A DNA stretch of 64,000 nucleotides from SAR324 cluster bacterium. Lineage in GTDB: Bacteria; SAR324; NAC60-12. The stretch's first letter is position 1. Every line of letters starts with the position of its first letter. The stretch covers positions 1 through 64,000 of the forward strand of contig JAQWOT010000324.1 in the NCBI GenBank assembly GCA_029245725.1, read 5' to 3'. The notes under the pieces were generated by a model. It made no database searches. It was not told the DNA's origin and saw only the letters and a list, made by a program, of their open reading frames with translations. A program made the translations under genes and the position numbers. Positions 35,755 to 45,860 of this stretch are shown here, piece after piece.

Positions 35755-38658
35755 ATGAAATTGCCCACATCGAGATTTAGAATCGGAATTGATCTTGGTA
35801 CCAGCAACAGTGCACTTTGCTATTTAGACCAGGAAGATCTTACAAATCAACTGCACTGTTTTGAAATTCCACAGTGGATTGGCAATGGCGAGTGGTACAA
35901 TCAGAAGACCTTACCTTCTCATGCATTTTTATTGACCAAAGAAGAAAAACTTTCTGGTCGCTATCAATTGCCTTGGTCAGAGGATTCTGAACCTGATTTA
36001 GCTACTGGAGAATGGGCCCGGCAACAGCAGGTGCTCCGACCTGGGCGGAATATTCATTCTGCGAAATCATGGTTATGCTACCACAATTTAAATCCAGAAG
36101 CAGAGATTCTCCCTAAGAGTGACCAGCCGGATCTCAGACGCTATTCTCCACTGGCTGCGAGTTCACTATTTCTTCAGCATCTTAGAGATTCGTGGAATCA
36201 CAAAATTGCCAAAGACAGAACCGAACTGCGGCTGGAAGAACAAAAAATTGTGCTTACGGTTCCAGCCTCTTTTGACGAAGTGGCCCGAGAGTTCACCCTC
36301 CGTTCCGTCAAAATGACAGGACTAAAAAACATTACGCTGCTGGAAGAGCCTCAGGCGGCCTTTTACTCATGGATTGCTGAAAATTTAGAGGCTCATGATT
36401 CCCTAAAAACATTATCAGATTATTTCACAAACTCCGAAAATATTGTCTTAGTTGTTGATATCGGTGGTGGAACAAGCGATTTCAGTCTCGTCAAAGTAAA
36501 GATGCCGGATGATCCCAAAGAGAATCCTGAGATGGAACGTCTGGCTGTCAGCGACCATATCTTACTGGGTGGGGATAATTTGGATTTAGCCCTAGCAGCA
36601 CATGTTGAGCAACAACTGACTGGACAACAGAGAAAACTATCCCCCCGTCTTTGGGAGGCACTCACAGCCCAATGCAGAAGAGCAAAGGAAATACTTTGGA
36701 CAACTGAACAGGATCAGTTTCCGATCACTATTGCCGGAAAAGGGAGCAGACTGATTGGAAAGACAAAGAACTATATTCTTTCCCAAAAAGAATTCGAACA
36801 AATTATCTTGGATGGTTTTTTCCCTGAACTGGACTGGGATGCTGATTTACCAGCCAAGAAGATTCAGGGATTGCGAACCCTTGGACTCCCATACGCCAGT
36901 GACACCGCAATTACTCGACATCTGCTGAGATTTTTAAGGAATCACTGCTCCCAAATTGAACCAGAGCGCTTTCCTACTCACGTACTTTTCAACGGTGGGA
37001 CACTTGAGCCTTCTTTGCTTCAGGAGAAAATCCGGTGTCTACTAGAAAAATGGGGCTCTCAACTAGGAGAAACTGAGAAAAGTGTTCAGGTGCTTCCTCA
37101 AGAGCAAATGCAGTTGGCTGTTGCCAAAGGGGCAACTTATTACCATCTTGTTCGTGAGGGTAAAGGTCTGCAAATCAAAGGAGGGAGTGCTCGAAGCTAC
37201 TATGTCTCACTGCTGGTTGATGGAATGGAGCCTGGTTCACAAAACCTAGCTTGGTTGTGCATCTTGCCTCAACAAGCCTCAATTGAGGAATATCAGGAAG
37301 TGCAGGGACACACCCTTGAAATTGCCGTAAATCAACCTGTTCAATTTGAGATGAGGGCGTCCAGTATCCGAACGCAGGACCACTTGGGTGATATAATGCA
37401 ACTTGAACAAGAACAATTGGAACGTGATTTTACTGAACTTCCACCGATTCAGACATTTCTGGGAATAGACCGCAATCGGCTTCCCAAAAAAGCCACAACG
37501 CTGGGAATCCAAATCCGAGCAAAGTTGAATGAGATAGGGACCCTCAGCCTAGAGTGTGTTAACCACCACTTAAGAGAAGAATGGCGTCTTGAATTCCATA
37601 TCCGAGAATCTGTACCAGAGGTAATTCAACCCGATCAAAGCATCACTGTTGGTAATCAATGGGTACCTCCTAGCAATTGGGATGATGTTCAGAAGACTCT
37701 GCAAAGCTGGTTTGGTAAGAGAAGCCGCCAAGAAAATCTGCCCTTGAGCCTAAACAAACAACTGGAGGCGTTACTGGGTCTCCGATCTGGGTGGCCACTA
37801 CCGCTTTTGCGAGAAATTGCTGATCAATTACTCAGTGGAATGGGAACTAGAGTTCGTTCTGTAAACCATGAAATGAATTGGTTGAAAATCTGTGGATTCT
37901 GCCTGCGCCCAGGATTTGGATTTCCAAATGATGAGCTACGTATCAAGCAACTGACAGAGTGGATTGATCGGGGACCACAGTTTCGAAAAGAGAGAAACGT
38001 AGAAGTTGAGTGGTGGATTTTTTGTCGCCGTGTAGCCGCGGGACTACCTCCACAAACCCAAGAAGCCATCTTCAAATCTTTGGAAGAGCGATTGGTCGAA
38101 GGGAATCGTAAGCCAAGGTCTTCAAAACTTCCAAAAGGGAAAAGGCCTGCATCTATTTCTCCAAGCGCTCTCAACGAATTATGGTTGTTACTTAGCAACC
38201 TAGAATCAGTACCACACGAGAAGAAGAGAATTCATGGCAAACAGTTACTCGATCGCTTGGAGAAGGGGCAAAATACAGGAATTGAGGGACTCTGTCTGGC
38301 CCGCTTTGGTTCACGTGAATTAGTGCATGCAGGTTCTTTGTATGCAATACCTCCCAAAGAAATTGAATCTTGGATAAAAAGTTTGGTTGAAATCCATCAT
38401 CAAAAACCGATTCAAGAGTTACCATTGGTTCTGACTAAGCTGGGGCAGTTTACCGGAGACCGACACAGAGATATTTCTCAAGATCTTCGAAAAGAACTGA
38501 TTGCTTTCGTAGAATCCTATGATGAAGATGGTACCCTGGTACGATTACTTAACGAAGAATCAAAGAGAGATACTGTGGAGATTCTACAAAGCAACTTGCA
38601 GAACTGGTTGTTTGGTGATGAACTACCGATAGGTTTGAAATTGACTAAATCATCCTGA
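35755..38658 (+). CDS. Hsp70-family protein, large form
   Basis: 967 residues, longer than DnaK (about 640). The actin/Hsp70 ATPase is recognisable: FRIGIDLGTSNSALCYLD (phosphate 1), VVDIGGGTSDFSLVKV (phosphate 2), THVLFNGGTLEPSLLQE (adenosine). Instead of the DnaK substrate domain it has a beta-rich part (about 470-630) and a long helical C terminus (about 640-967) of the DUF3731-like kind known in large bacterial Hsp70 homologues. Client proteins are unknown. Alone upstream of cysE with a 29-base gap; the 149 bases before it form a divergent promoter region shared with prc. Confidence 0.85.
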   Translation: MKLPTSRFRIGIDLGTSNSALCYLDQEDLTNQLHCFEIPQWIGNGEWYNQKTLPSHAFLLTKEEKLSGRYQLPWSEDSEPDLATGEWARQQQVLRPGRNIHSAKSWLCYHNLNPEAEILPKSDQPDLRRYSPLAASSLFLQHLRDSWNHKIAKDRTELRLEEQKIVLTVPASFDEVAREFTLRSVKMTGLKNITLLEEPQAAFYSWIAENLEAHDSLKTLSDYFTNSENIVLVVDIGGGTSDFSLVKVKMPDDPKENPEMERLAVSDHILLGGDNLDLALAAHVEQQLTGQQRKLSPRLWEALTAQCRRAKEILWTTEQDQFPITIAGKGSRLIGKTKNYILSQKEFEQIILDGFFPELDWDADLPAKKIQGLRTLGLPYASDTAITRHLLRFLRNHCSQIEPERFPTHVLFNGGTLEPSLLQEKIRCLLEKWGSQLGETEKSVQVLPQEQMQLAVAKGATYYHLVREGKGLQIKGGSARSYYVSLLVDGMEPGSQNLAWLCILPQQASIEEYQEVQGHTLEIAVNQPVQFEMRASSIRTQDHLGDIMQLEQEQLERDFTELPPIQTFLGIDRNRLPKKATTLGIQIRAKLNEIGTLSLECVNHHLREEWRLEFHIRESVPEVIQPDQSITVGNQWVPPSNWDDVQKTLQSWFGKRSRQENLPLSLNKQLEALLGLRSGWPLPLLREIADQLLSGMGTRVRSVNHEMNWLKICGFCLRPGFGFPNDELRIKQLTEWIDRGPQFRKERNVEVEWWIFCRRVAAGLPPQTQEAIFKSLEERLVEGNRKPRSSKLPKGKRPASISPSALNELWLLLSNLESVPHEKKRIHGKQLLDRLEKGQNTGIEGLCLARFGSRELVHAGSLYAIPPKEIESWIKSLVEIHHQKPIQELPLVLTKLGQFTGDRHRDISQDLRKELIAFVESYDEDGTLVRLLNEESKRDTVEILQSNLQNWLFGDELPIGLKLTKSS

Positions 38659-38687
38659 AAACCAGTCATGATTCTTCTCAGTTAGTT

Positions 38688-39623
38688 ATGCAAACAGAGT
38701 TACGACTTCGGAAGGCAGTGGATGCCTTACTAGACTCCTATCATAGTCATCCAGAAATTCAGAGCATCGGCTGCTCTGGTCTGCCTGCTCGAGAAAGCAT
38801 CGTTCAGTTGGCCAATGATTTACAGGTTTTGCTGTTCCCGGGTTTGCTCAGGCAAGAACAACTTGATGCGATCAGTTTACCTTATTGGTTAGGCCAAAAA
38901 AGCGCCTCAATCTTCTACAGATTACGTGACTATCTGGAGCAAGTGATCTGCTGGCAAAGCAGACAGGAGGGATTACCCCAGCCACCAGTAGGAGCCTGCA
39001 GTGAAAGAGCTGAAGAAATTTCTCTCAACTTGCTCGAGACTCTTCCAGAAATGAGAGAAGTTTTGGCTGAAGACGTCGAAGCAACCTTTGCAGGTGACCC
39101 AGCCGCCAATGATCGTAAGGAAATCGTTCTGGCCTACCCTGGAATACACGCCCTTAGCATTTATCGTATTGCCCATTTCCTCCACAACTATGAAATCCCG
39201 CTAATGCCCCGGATTCTCAGTGAGCATGTTCATTCATTGACCGGAATCGACATCAATCCAGGTGCCTGGATTGGACGTGGTGTGATGGTTGATCACGGCA
39301 CTGGCATCGTCATTGGTGGCACCGCGGTGATTCACGACCAAGTGCGCATTTACCAAGGGGTAACACTTGGAGCATTCAGTCCAATACAGCATAAGAATGA
39401 ACCACATCTCAAACGGCACCCAACTATTGAGCGTGAAACCATTATCTATGCTGGTGCCACGATTCTAGGGGGCAATACCGTAGTGGGGGCTCGTTCAATT
39501 ATTGGTGGTAATGTATGGCTAACTCACAGTGTACCTCCAGATAGCCGAGTATATATCCAAGAACCTGGTCAGCAGCGTACTGAAGTTCGTGCTGGTTTAG
39601 AGATGAGACCTACAGGAACCTGA
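38688..39623 (+). CDS. cysE: Serine O-acetyltransferase, EpsC/CysE type
   Basis: 311-residue enzyme acetylating serine with acetyl-CoA, the first step of cysteine synthesis. The helical N-terminal part is long as in the EpsC class; the left-handed beta helix begins at ITGIDINPGAWIGRGVMVDH (with the catalytic His in VDHGTG) and continues through VIGGTAVIHDQVRIYQGVTL and HPTIERETIIYAGATILGG. The C-terminal tail, which in CysE binds cysteine synthase, is short. It follows the Hsp70 gene closely. Confidence 0.92.
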   Translation: MQTELRLRKAVDALLDSYHSHPEIQSIGCSGLPARESIVQLANDLQVLLFPGLLRQEQLDAISLPYWLGQKSASIFYRLRDYLEQVICWQSRQEGLPQPPVGACSERAEEISLNLLETLPEMREVLAEDVEATFAGDPAANDRKEIVLAYPGIHALSIYRIAHFLHNYEIPLMPRILSEHVHSLTGIDINPGAWIGRGVMVDHGTGIVIGGTAVIHDQVRIYQGVTLGAFSPIQHKNEPHLKRHPTIERETIIYAGATILGGNTVVGARSIIGGNVWLTHSVPPDSRVYIQEPGQQRTEVRAGLEMRPTGT

Positions 39624-39682
39624 ACGACAAATCCCTCGATATGAAACGGTATATTATTGAACTTATTTAGGAATTCATCTAA

Positions 39683-40042
39683 ATGTTGCTGGGATTATCA
39701 CAAAGGAAATTTCCCGGTAAGCCAAAAATAAGAATGAGTAAGTTTAAGCCTCAAGAAGACCTCGTCACACTGACGAAACAGAAAGTAAAACCACCGGTTC
39801 AGTTTAAAGTCCTACTGCATAACGATGACTACACCACAATGGATTTTGTGGTACGTGTTTTAGAGGCGGTCTTCCACAAAAAGGCTGAAGAAGCGATTCA
39901 GATTATGTTACAGGTCCACAAGACTGGTGTCGGTATCTGCGGTGTCTACTCCTATGAGGTGGCAGAAACCAAAGTTGAAGCTGTTCATGAGATGGCTCGT
40001 CAAAACGAGTTTCCTCTCAGAGCAAGTATGGAAGAAGTTTGA
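39683..40042 (+). CDS. clpS: ATP-dependent Clp protease adaptor ClpS
   Basis: 119 residues from 39683 (AGGA about 10 bases upstream), or about 102 from the in-frame ATG at 39734. ClpS binds proteins with N-degron residues and hands them to ClpAP. The core VLLHNDDYTTMDFVVRVLEA holds the N-degron-pocket Asn-Asp, and MLQVHKTGVGICGVYSYEVAETK is the conserved second half. Directly followed by clpA with 17 bases between, the usual pairing. Together with bpt at 60.8 kb the window contains both an N-degron writer and the reader. Confidence 0.95.
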   Translation: MLLGLSQRKFPGKPKIRMSKFKPQEDLVTLTKQKVKPPVQFKVLLHNDDYTTMDFVVRVLEAVFHKKAEEAIQIMLQVHKTGVGICGVYSYEVAETKVEAVHEMARQNEFPLRASMEEV

Positions 40043-40059
40043 TCTGACAGGAATCCCAT

Positions 40060-42297
40060 ATGTTCACGAGAGATTTAGAAATGTGCTTGATGGCTGCACA
40101 AAGTGAAGCCAAGGATCGACGCCATGAGTACCTTTGCGTAGAGCACATTCTTTATGCCCTATTGCACAATGACAATGGGGTAAGAATTATTAGAAGTTGT
40201 GGAGGCAACGTTGATCGAATCAAAGAAGATCTGGAAGATTTTTTTGATCAACAAGAAACCATGCGAGAAGAGGGATCCAATCCTCAACAAACTAGAGCGG
40301 TTCAACGTGTTCTCCATTTAGCAATCATGCACGTTAATAGTTCTGGTAAGGCATCTGCTGACGTTGGGGACATCCTTGTGGCAATTCATCGAGAATCCCA
40401 ATCTTATGCTTCCTATTTTCTGCAGAAAGAGGGCATTACGAGGCTCGATCTACTGAATTACATCTCACATGGGATTGCCAAGGTCGCTGTCGAGGATGAA
40501 GAAGAAAACCATAATTTTGATAGTACAGACGAAGAAGAAAGCTCCCAGGGACGTGGGGAGCAGGATGCCCTCAAACACTACACCACAAACCTAACAAAGC
40601 TTGCCGAAGAAGATCGCATTGACCCCTTGATTGGACGTGATGCGGAGTTAGACCGAACAATCCAGATTCTCTGTAGGCGTCGGAAAAATAATCCCATCTA
40701 CGTGGGTGATCCTGGGGTCGGAAAAACTGCCATTGCGGAGGGTCTTGCCTTACGCATATTCTGTCAAGAGGTTCCTGAACTACTGGAAGGATCTGAAATT
40801 TATGCGCTTGATATCGGGGCACTCTTAGCCGGTACAAAATTTCGTGGGGACTTTGAGCAACGCATCAAAGCAGTGTTAAAATCTTTGCAGCAGAAGCCAA
40901 AATCTATCCTCTTTATCGATGAGATTCACACGATCATTGGAGCCGGAGCGACTAGTGGTGGATCCATGGATGTCTCAAACTTGCTCAAGCCAGCTTTGGC
41001 AAAGGGTGAAATTCGATGCATAGGTTCTACAACCTATGATGAATACAAAAAACTTTTCGAAAAAGACCGAGCTCTATCAAGACGCTTTCAGAAAATCGAC
41101 ATTGATGAACCCTCAATTGAGGAAACCTTCTTAATTCTCAAGGGACTAAAGAATCGTTACGAGGAACATCACGAACTCCGCTATACCGTTTCTTCCCTAA
41201 GAACAGCCGCTGAACTGTCTGCAAAATACATTAATGACCGCTACCTGCCTGACAAGGCTATCGATGTTATTGACGAAACTGGTGCTGCTATTCGGCTGAA
41301 AGGAGCGGGCCGCAAAACTGTTAATTCCCAAGACATTGAAAAGGTGATTGCCAGTATTGCGCGGATTCCAATTGAGCGAATGAATAGTTCTGACAAGGAA
41401 AAGCTCAAAGATCTTGAGAAAGAACTCCAACTTCAGGTCTTTGGGCAGGACAATGCGATCCATGCATTGGTTCAAGCCATCAAACGTTCTCGAGCTGGCT
41501 TGCGACAAATTGATCAACCAATTGGCTCTTTCTTATTCACTGGCCCTACAGGAGTTGGGAAAACTGAGTTGGCCAAGCAATTGGCACAAATTACAGGCAT
41601 TCATTTCCAACGCTTCGACATGAGTGAATATATGGAGAAGCATACTGTGTCCCGGTTGATCGGAGCACCTCCAGGATATGTCGGTTATGATCAAGGAGGA
41701 CTGCTTACCGATGCGATTCGTAAGCATCCCCACACTGTATTGCTGCTGGACGAGATCGAAAAAGCTCACCCGGATATCTTCAATATTTTGCTTCAGGTGA
41801 TGGATCACGCTACTCTCACAGACAACAATGGCCGAGAAGCAGACTTCAGAAATGTAGTTTTGATTATGACGTGTAATGTGGGTGCTAAGGAAATGGCTTC
41901 CTCGGTGATTGGATTTGGAAGTCAGTCTCCAACGACTCCATCAAAACAAGCTCTAGAGCGCACATTCAGTCCAGAGTTTAGAAATCGATTGGATGCGATT
42001 ATTTCCTTCGCACAGTTACCAAAAGAAGTCGTCCAGCTCATCGTTGACAAATTGATCATCCAGCTAGAGATCAAACTGCAACAGAAAAAAGTAACGATCA
42101 ATGTCAGTAACAAGGCCAGAGATTGGCTAGCTAATAAGGGTTATGATCCTCATTTTGGAGCACGTCCGATGAAGAGAGTCATTCAGCAGGAAATCGAAAC
42201 AGTTCTTGCCGATGAAGTTCTATTTGGAAATCTAGAAAACGGAGGAGAGGTAACGATTGGCCTCAAAGCCGACAAGCTAACTTTTAAATATAATTGA
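40060..42297 (+). CDS. clpA: Clp protease ATP-binding subunit ClpA
   Basis: 745-residue AAA+ unfoldase. The N domain is at about 1-140; an acidic linker (EDEEENHNFDSTDEEESS) follows. AAA-1: GDPGVGKTAIAEG (about 216) with FIDEIHTIIGAG. AAA-2: GPTGVGKTELAKQL (about 495) with LLLDEIEKAHPD. The ClpP-binding loop is present as SSVIGFGSQS, so it should dock ClpP, whose gene is not in this window. The C-terminal D2-small domain ends PHFGARPMKRVIQQE. No M-domain insertion, which excludes ClpB. Confidence 0.96.
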   Translation: MFTRDLEMCLMAAQSEAKDRRHEYLCVEHILYALLHNDNGVRIIRSCGGNVDRIKEDLEDFFDQQETMREEGSNPQQTRAVQRVLHLAIMHVNSSGKASADVGDILVAIHRESQSYASYFLQKEGITRLDLLNYISHGIAKVAVEDEEENHNFDSTDEEESSQGRGEQDALKHYTTNLTKLAEEDRIDPLIGRDAELDRTIQILCRRRKNNPIYVGDPGVGKTAIAEGLALRIFCQEVPELLEGSEIYALDIGALLAGTKFRGDFEQRIKAVLKSLQQKPKSILFIDEIHTIIGAGATSGGSMDVSNLLKPALAKGEIRCIGSTTYDEYKKLFEKDRALSRRFQKIDIDEPSIEETFLILKGLKNRYEEHHELRYTVSSLRTAAELSAKYINDRYLPDKAIDVIDETGAAIRLKGAGRKTVNSQDIEKVIASIARIPIERMNSSDKEKLKDLEKELQLQVFGQDNAIHALVQAIKRSRAGLRQIDQPIGSFLFTGPTGVGKTELAKQLAQITGIHFQRFDMSEYMEKHTVSRLIGAPPGYVGYDQGGLLTDAIRKHPHTVLLLDEIEKAHPDIFNILLQVMDHATLTDNNGREADFRNVVLIMTCNVGAKEMASSVIGFGSQSPTTPSKQALERTFSPEFRNRLDAIISFAQLPKEVVQLIVDKLIIQLEIKLQQKKVTINVSNKARDWLANKGYDPHFGARPMKRVIQQEIETVLADEVLFGNLENGGEVTIGLKADKLTFKYN

Positions 42298-42466
42298 ACA
42301 AATAGTTCATACAAATTTCAGGGAACATCGAATTTTGAAGCTTTTACAAAATCAGCACTACGTGTGTTGAACTTTTCCCTTTTTGCGATTTTCATACAAT
42401 ATTACCCGTCCGCCTCCTTCCGCACTCAGGCAGGAAGCCAGATTGCCTCTCACAAAGGAGTCTATG

Positions 42467-43204
42467 ATGTCTCAGCATCTTCGCTCTACCCTCATCGCCA
42501 TTGCTGACACCGAACAGCAGGGTTTTGCTCTTAAACTACAGTTGAGACGCTTCGAAAAAGAAATTGCTGATGTAAATGAACTAGTTGCTCCTCTCGAAAT
42601 GGTTTTTCAAAACCTTCAGGCAGAGAAAAGCACGTTGATCAACCAACAGCAGCAAATGGAAAATGAACTCGAAGAGCAACGCATACTCATCGAAAAACTC
42701 GAAAAGCATGTTCCGCGAATCCGGAATGAAAAAGAATTTGAAGCCAGTAAAAAGCAACTGGAATTATCCCGCAAGCATCGCTCAATGCTAGAAGAAAACT
42801 TGTTAGAAGTTGCGATCAAATTAGAAGATTTAGACCCTGAACTGACTGAGCAGGAAGCTGAATTAGAAAAAGGGAAACAGGAATCAGAAGCAGCACTAGA
42901 ACAAACTGTTCTATCTCAAAAGCAAACTATCCTGGCGATACAAGAATTGTAAAATTTCTTCCAAAAATCTTTTGAAGGTGCGCCCAGGCCTATTCAGCAA
43001 TTTTACAAACGTTGCCAGCAAAATGGACTACATCGTCCGATCACCCCAGTTGTGGACAAAACTTGTGGGGGGTGTAACATTCGACTTCAACCTCAATTTG
43101 TAAATGAATTTCTAGCAGAACCAGATAATTATCGAAACTGCCCTCACTGCAACCGCATTCTTTACATGCCCCTAAGTGAAGAAGAGACTGCAGTCGACGC
43201 CTGA
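42467..43204 (+). pseudogene. Coiled-coil zinc-ribbon protein (COG1579-like), split by in-frame TAA
   Basis: Starting at ATG 42467 (6 bases after AAAGGAG; an ATG at 42464 is alternative), the frame encodes a long antiparallel coiled coil (PRIRNEKEFEASKKQLELSR) up to a TAA at 42950-42952. The same frame then continues without another stop to TGA 43202-43204 and encodes the missing C-terminal zinc ribbon: KTCGGCNIRLQPQ and NCPHCNRILYMP, four cysteines as in COG1579/CT398 proteins. Full length would be 245 codons, as in the family. Either the gene is newly broken, the stop is read through, or one base is wrong. Family members have been linked to flagellar or secretion ATPase and sigma-54 partners in some bacteria; function here unknown. 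Confidence 0.75.
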
Positions 43205-43218
43205 TTTCTCTCCTTTAC

Positions 43219-44289
43219 ATGAAAATCCCACTAATTCTCGTTTGTTGCCTACTACTGGCTGGATGTGAACTGAGCTACTACTGGCAAGCCACACGAGGCC
43301 ATCTAGACCTGCTTCAACGTAAGCAGGAAATCCAGAGTCTGTTGCTAGATAACACAACTGATCCGGAACTCAGAAAAAAGTTTCTGCTTCTTTCCGAAGT
43401 TCGCCGCTTCGCTTCCGCTGAATTAAATCTACCATCCGGCAATGGCTACAAAAGTTACGTAGAGTTGCCAAATTCCTATGTAAGTGTCCTCGTCTCTGCT
43501 GCACCACCCTTTTTACTAAACCCAAAACAATGGTGCTATCTGATCATTGGCTGCCAAAGCTATCGTGGATATTTCGATATTGCAGATGCTGAACAACTAG
43601 CAAATGAGTTGAGAGAGAATGGTTTTGACGTATCTCTTTCTTACGCAAGTGCTTATTCCACATTGGGTTACCTGAATCAGAGCTGGTTACCCGATTATTT
43701 TTCAGATCCAGTACTTAGTACTTTCCTCCAGCGTTCCGACAGGGAGCTAATCGCAACCCTCATACACGAGATGGCACATCAGGTGGTTTATGTTGCTGGT
43801 GACACATCTTTCAATGAGTCCTACGCTACCTTTGTAGAGCAGGAAGGCACATTGCAATACCTTAGAGCAAGTAATCTGGAGGATGAGATGGAACAAATCC
43901 GACAAAACTACGAGGATCGTTTATTATTTCGAAGTTGGATTGATGAAACTGTCAAAGATTTAAACGACCTCTACAGATCTTCATTAGATGAAGATAAAAA
44001 ACGACTGCAGAAACAATTGATTTTTGAACAATTGAAACAGCGCTATCAACAAAACTCATCCCAATTTCAGTTCTTGAATTACAGTCGATGGTTTGCTCAG
44101 GATTTGAACAACTCACATCTATTGGGTGTCAAGCGCTACCATAATTTTGTGCCTGCTTTTGAGGAGTTGTTTAAGAGCGAAGAACGCAATTGGGAGGATT
44201 TTCATGCGAAAGTTGGAAAACTCGCACAGTTACCAAAAGAAGGGAGAGATAAGTCGTTGAATCAATTAATTCTATCAAAAGTAAACTGA
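43219..44289 (+). CDS. Predicted aminopeptidase-type metalloprotease, lipoprotein
   Basis: 356 residues. Lipoprotein signal MKIPLILVCCLLLAGC with lipobox LAGC. The sequence matches the Aminopep (COG4324) family: SWLPDYFSDPVLSTFLQRSD, the zinc site LIHEMAHQVVY (HExxH, about residue 183) and the downstream SFNESYATFVEQEG giving the third, glutamate, ligand. The C-terminal region is helical (RLQKQLIFEQLKQRYQQ). Members are predicted, not well characterised, envelope peptidases. It overlaps the next gene by one base and follows the zinc-ribbon gene by 14 bases. Confidence 0.86.
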   Translation: MKIPLILVCCLLLAGCELSYYWQATRGHLDLLQRKQEIQSLLLDNTTDPELRKKFLLLSEVRRFASAELNLPSGNGYKSYVELPNSYVSVLVSAAPPFLLNPKQWCYLIIGCQSYRGYFDIADAEQLANELRENGFDVSLSYASAYSTLGYLNQSWLPDYFSDPVLSTFLQRSDRELIATLIHEMAHQVVYVAGDTSFNESYATFVEQEGTLQYLRASNLEDEMEQIRQNYEDRLLFRSWIDETVKDLNDLYRSSLDEDKKRLQKQLIFEQLKQRYQQNSSQFQFLNYSRWFAQDLNNSHLLGVKRYHNFVPAFEELFKSEERNWEDFHAKVGKLAQLPKEGRDKSLNQLILSKVN

Positions 44290-45281
44290 TGAAGAAGTTG
44301 GTTTTTACAGGTGGGAAATTATCTATTGTAGGTGGAATTATATATTACTTAATTAGCAGTGATCGCTTAAACTTAGAGCGATTATTGTTATTGAAGGATT
44401 CACCTGATTTGTTGGTGCTGATTCTCTCTATTCTCATCATGTTAGTGGTCCCGTTGGCAGCGTTACGGTGGTGGCTGCTACTCAGAGCACTCGGCCTTCA
44501 AGTTTCTCCCCGCAGAACCTTTCTATTGACTTGGATTGGTAACTTCTTCAACAGTACTCTTCCTGGGGCTGTCTCCGGTGACGTTGTAAAAGGCTATTAC
44601 ATCATAAAGACCCAAGCTGAAGAAGGCCGAACCCGTGCTTTCATGACTCTTCTGATTGATCGTTTCGTAGGTTTATTTGGACTGATCGTCATCTCCTTTT
44701 TTTCCCTGCTTGCGAACTTATCTATCTTTCTTGAAAATCCACGACTCTATGGTTTGATTTGGATGATCAGTTTTTTGTTTTTAGCCACGATTTGCTTTTA
44801 CACTTTGGTCGTTTGGCCATTTCATGATGGTAAAGATCCCTTCCTACAATTTTTTGAAAAACTCCCCGCTACAAAGTTTACAACCAAAATTTATTTGGCT
44901 TTCAAAAGCTACCAAAATCAGAAACCAATTTTGCTCTCCACATTGTTGATAGCGATTCTCATTCACTGCCTAGTGGCGTTCTTATTTTGGAAAATTGCTC
45001 ACTTACTGACTGGCACTGAAATGGGACTAGGAACTCAATTATTTCTCATGCCAATTGGACTTATAACCACTGCTATTCCACTTGCGCCTGGGGGAATTGG
45101 AATTGGCCATGTCGCATTTGAATCGCTGTATCAGTTAGTGGGGATATCTGGTGGAGCAGATATTTTCAATGTGTACATCATCGTACAATTGACAGTATAT
45201 CTGTTGGGAGGAATTCCCTACTTTCTCTATAACAGCGAGTATCACATACCCCAAGAAGAGAATATTTCACGAAGTATGTGA
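44289..45281 (+). CDS. Lysylphosphatidylglycerol-synthase-TM/AglD-like membrane protein
   Basis: 330 residues with about eight membrane segments, of the UPF0104 / LPG synthase transmembrane family. Conserved family features include RWWLLLRALGLQVSPRRTF, NSTLPGAVSGDVVKGYYI, TLLIDRFVGL and the glycine-rich TTAIPLAPGGIGIGHVAFES. Without the soluble synthase domain these are regarded as lipid-handling or flippase-like proteins. The stop/start overlap TGATG couples it to the metallopeptidase gene; the 3' end is 11 bases from the convergent CBS gene. Confidence 0.85.
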   Translation: MKKLVFTGGKLSIVGGIIYYLISSDRLNLERLLLLKDSPDLLVLILSILIMLVVPLAALRWWLLLRALGLQVSPRRTFLLTWIGNFFNSTLPGAVSGDVVKGYYIIKTQAEEGRTRAFMTLLIDRFVGLFGLIVISFFSLLANLSIFLENPRLYGLIWMISFLFLATICFYTLVVWPFHDGKDPFLQFFEKLPATKFTTKIYLAFKSYQNQKPILLSTLLIAILIHCLVAFLFWKIAHLLTGTEMGLGTQLFLMPIGLITTAIPLAPGGIGIGHVAFESLYQLVGISGGADIFNVYIIVQLTVYLLGGIPYFLYNSEYHIPQEENISRSM

Positions 45282-45292
45282 CTGTATATCAG

Positions 45293-45724
45293 CTATTGCC
45301 TCAAAAGATAGCTTTCTAGACTATCAATAGTATTTTTCTGTTCAGCAACCACACCTCGCATCACATCTCCTGAACTCAACACACCGATCACTTTTTCGTT
45401 TTCCATTACTGGGACGTGACGGAATCTATGATCGTTCATAAGTTCCATCACATCCTGAATTGTCCGTGACGGATCAATGCAATAGACCTTGCTGGTCATC
45501 AATTCTTTAACCTCTGTCATTTTGGAAGAACGGCCTGCCAGAATCAACTTGCGCGCATAATCACGCTCAGAAAAAATTCCGAGTAGTTCTTCTTCTTCCA
45601 TCACCAAAACCGCACCTATATTCTTCTCACTCATGACCTTCAGTGCATCGAACACACTTGTATTTGGAGTGATTGAGACGACTGCACTGCCCTTTTCGGA
45701 TAGCATTTGACGGACACTCAACAT
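45293..45724 (-). CDS. CBS-domain-pair protein
   Basis: 143 residues from the ATG at 45724, which has a strong GGGAGGAAT ribosome site; the longer frame to 45823 lacks one. Two CBS repeats fill the chain: SVFDALKVMSEKNIGAVLVM with GIFSERDYARKLIL, and TIQDVMELMNDHRFRHVPVM with GVLSSGDVMRGVV. Stand-alone CBS pairs bind adenosine nucleotides and regulate partners; none is evident here. Possibly the last gene of the fliN-CARDB run. Confidence 0.9.
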   Translation of the reverse strand: MLSVRQMLSEKGSAVVSITPNTSVFDALKVMSEKNIGAVLVMEEEELLGIFSERDYARKLILAGRSSKMTEVKELMTSKVYCIDPSRTIQDVMELMNDHRFRHVPVMENEKVIGVLSSGDVMRGVVAEQKNTIDSLESYLLRQ

Positions 45725-45860
45725 GGATTCCTCCCTGAAAAGTGGTTGTTGACTGACGAACTCAACGGAAACAAGCTTGTAACGCTTTTGGAAAAGGAAC
45801 GCAAGGCTTTGGGAGGAAAACAACGTAACTGGAACCAGCCGAGTAGGCTAGCTTTTCAAT

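Noticed and set aside
45725-45823. N-terminal extension of the CBS protein
   Set aside because: The ATG at 45724 has a strong ribosome site and matches the beginning of CBS pairs; the extension has none.
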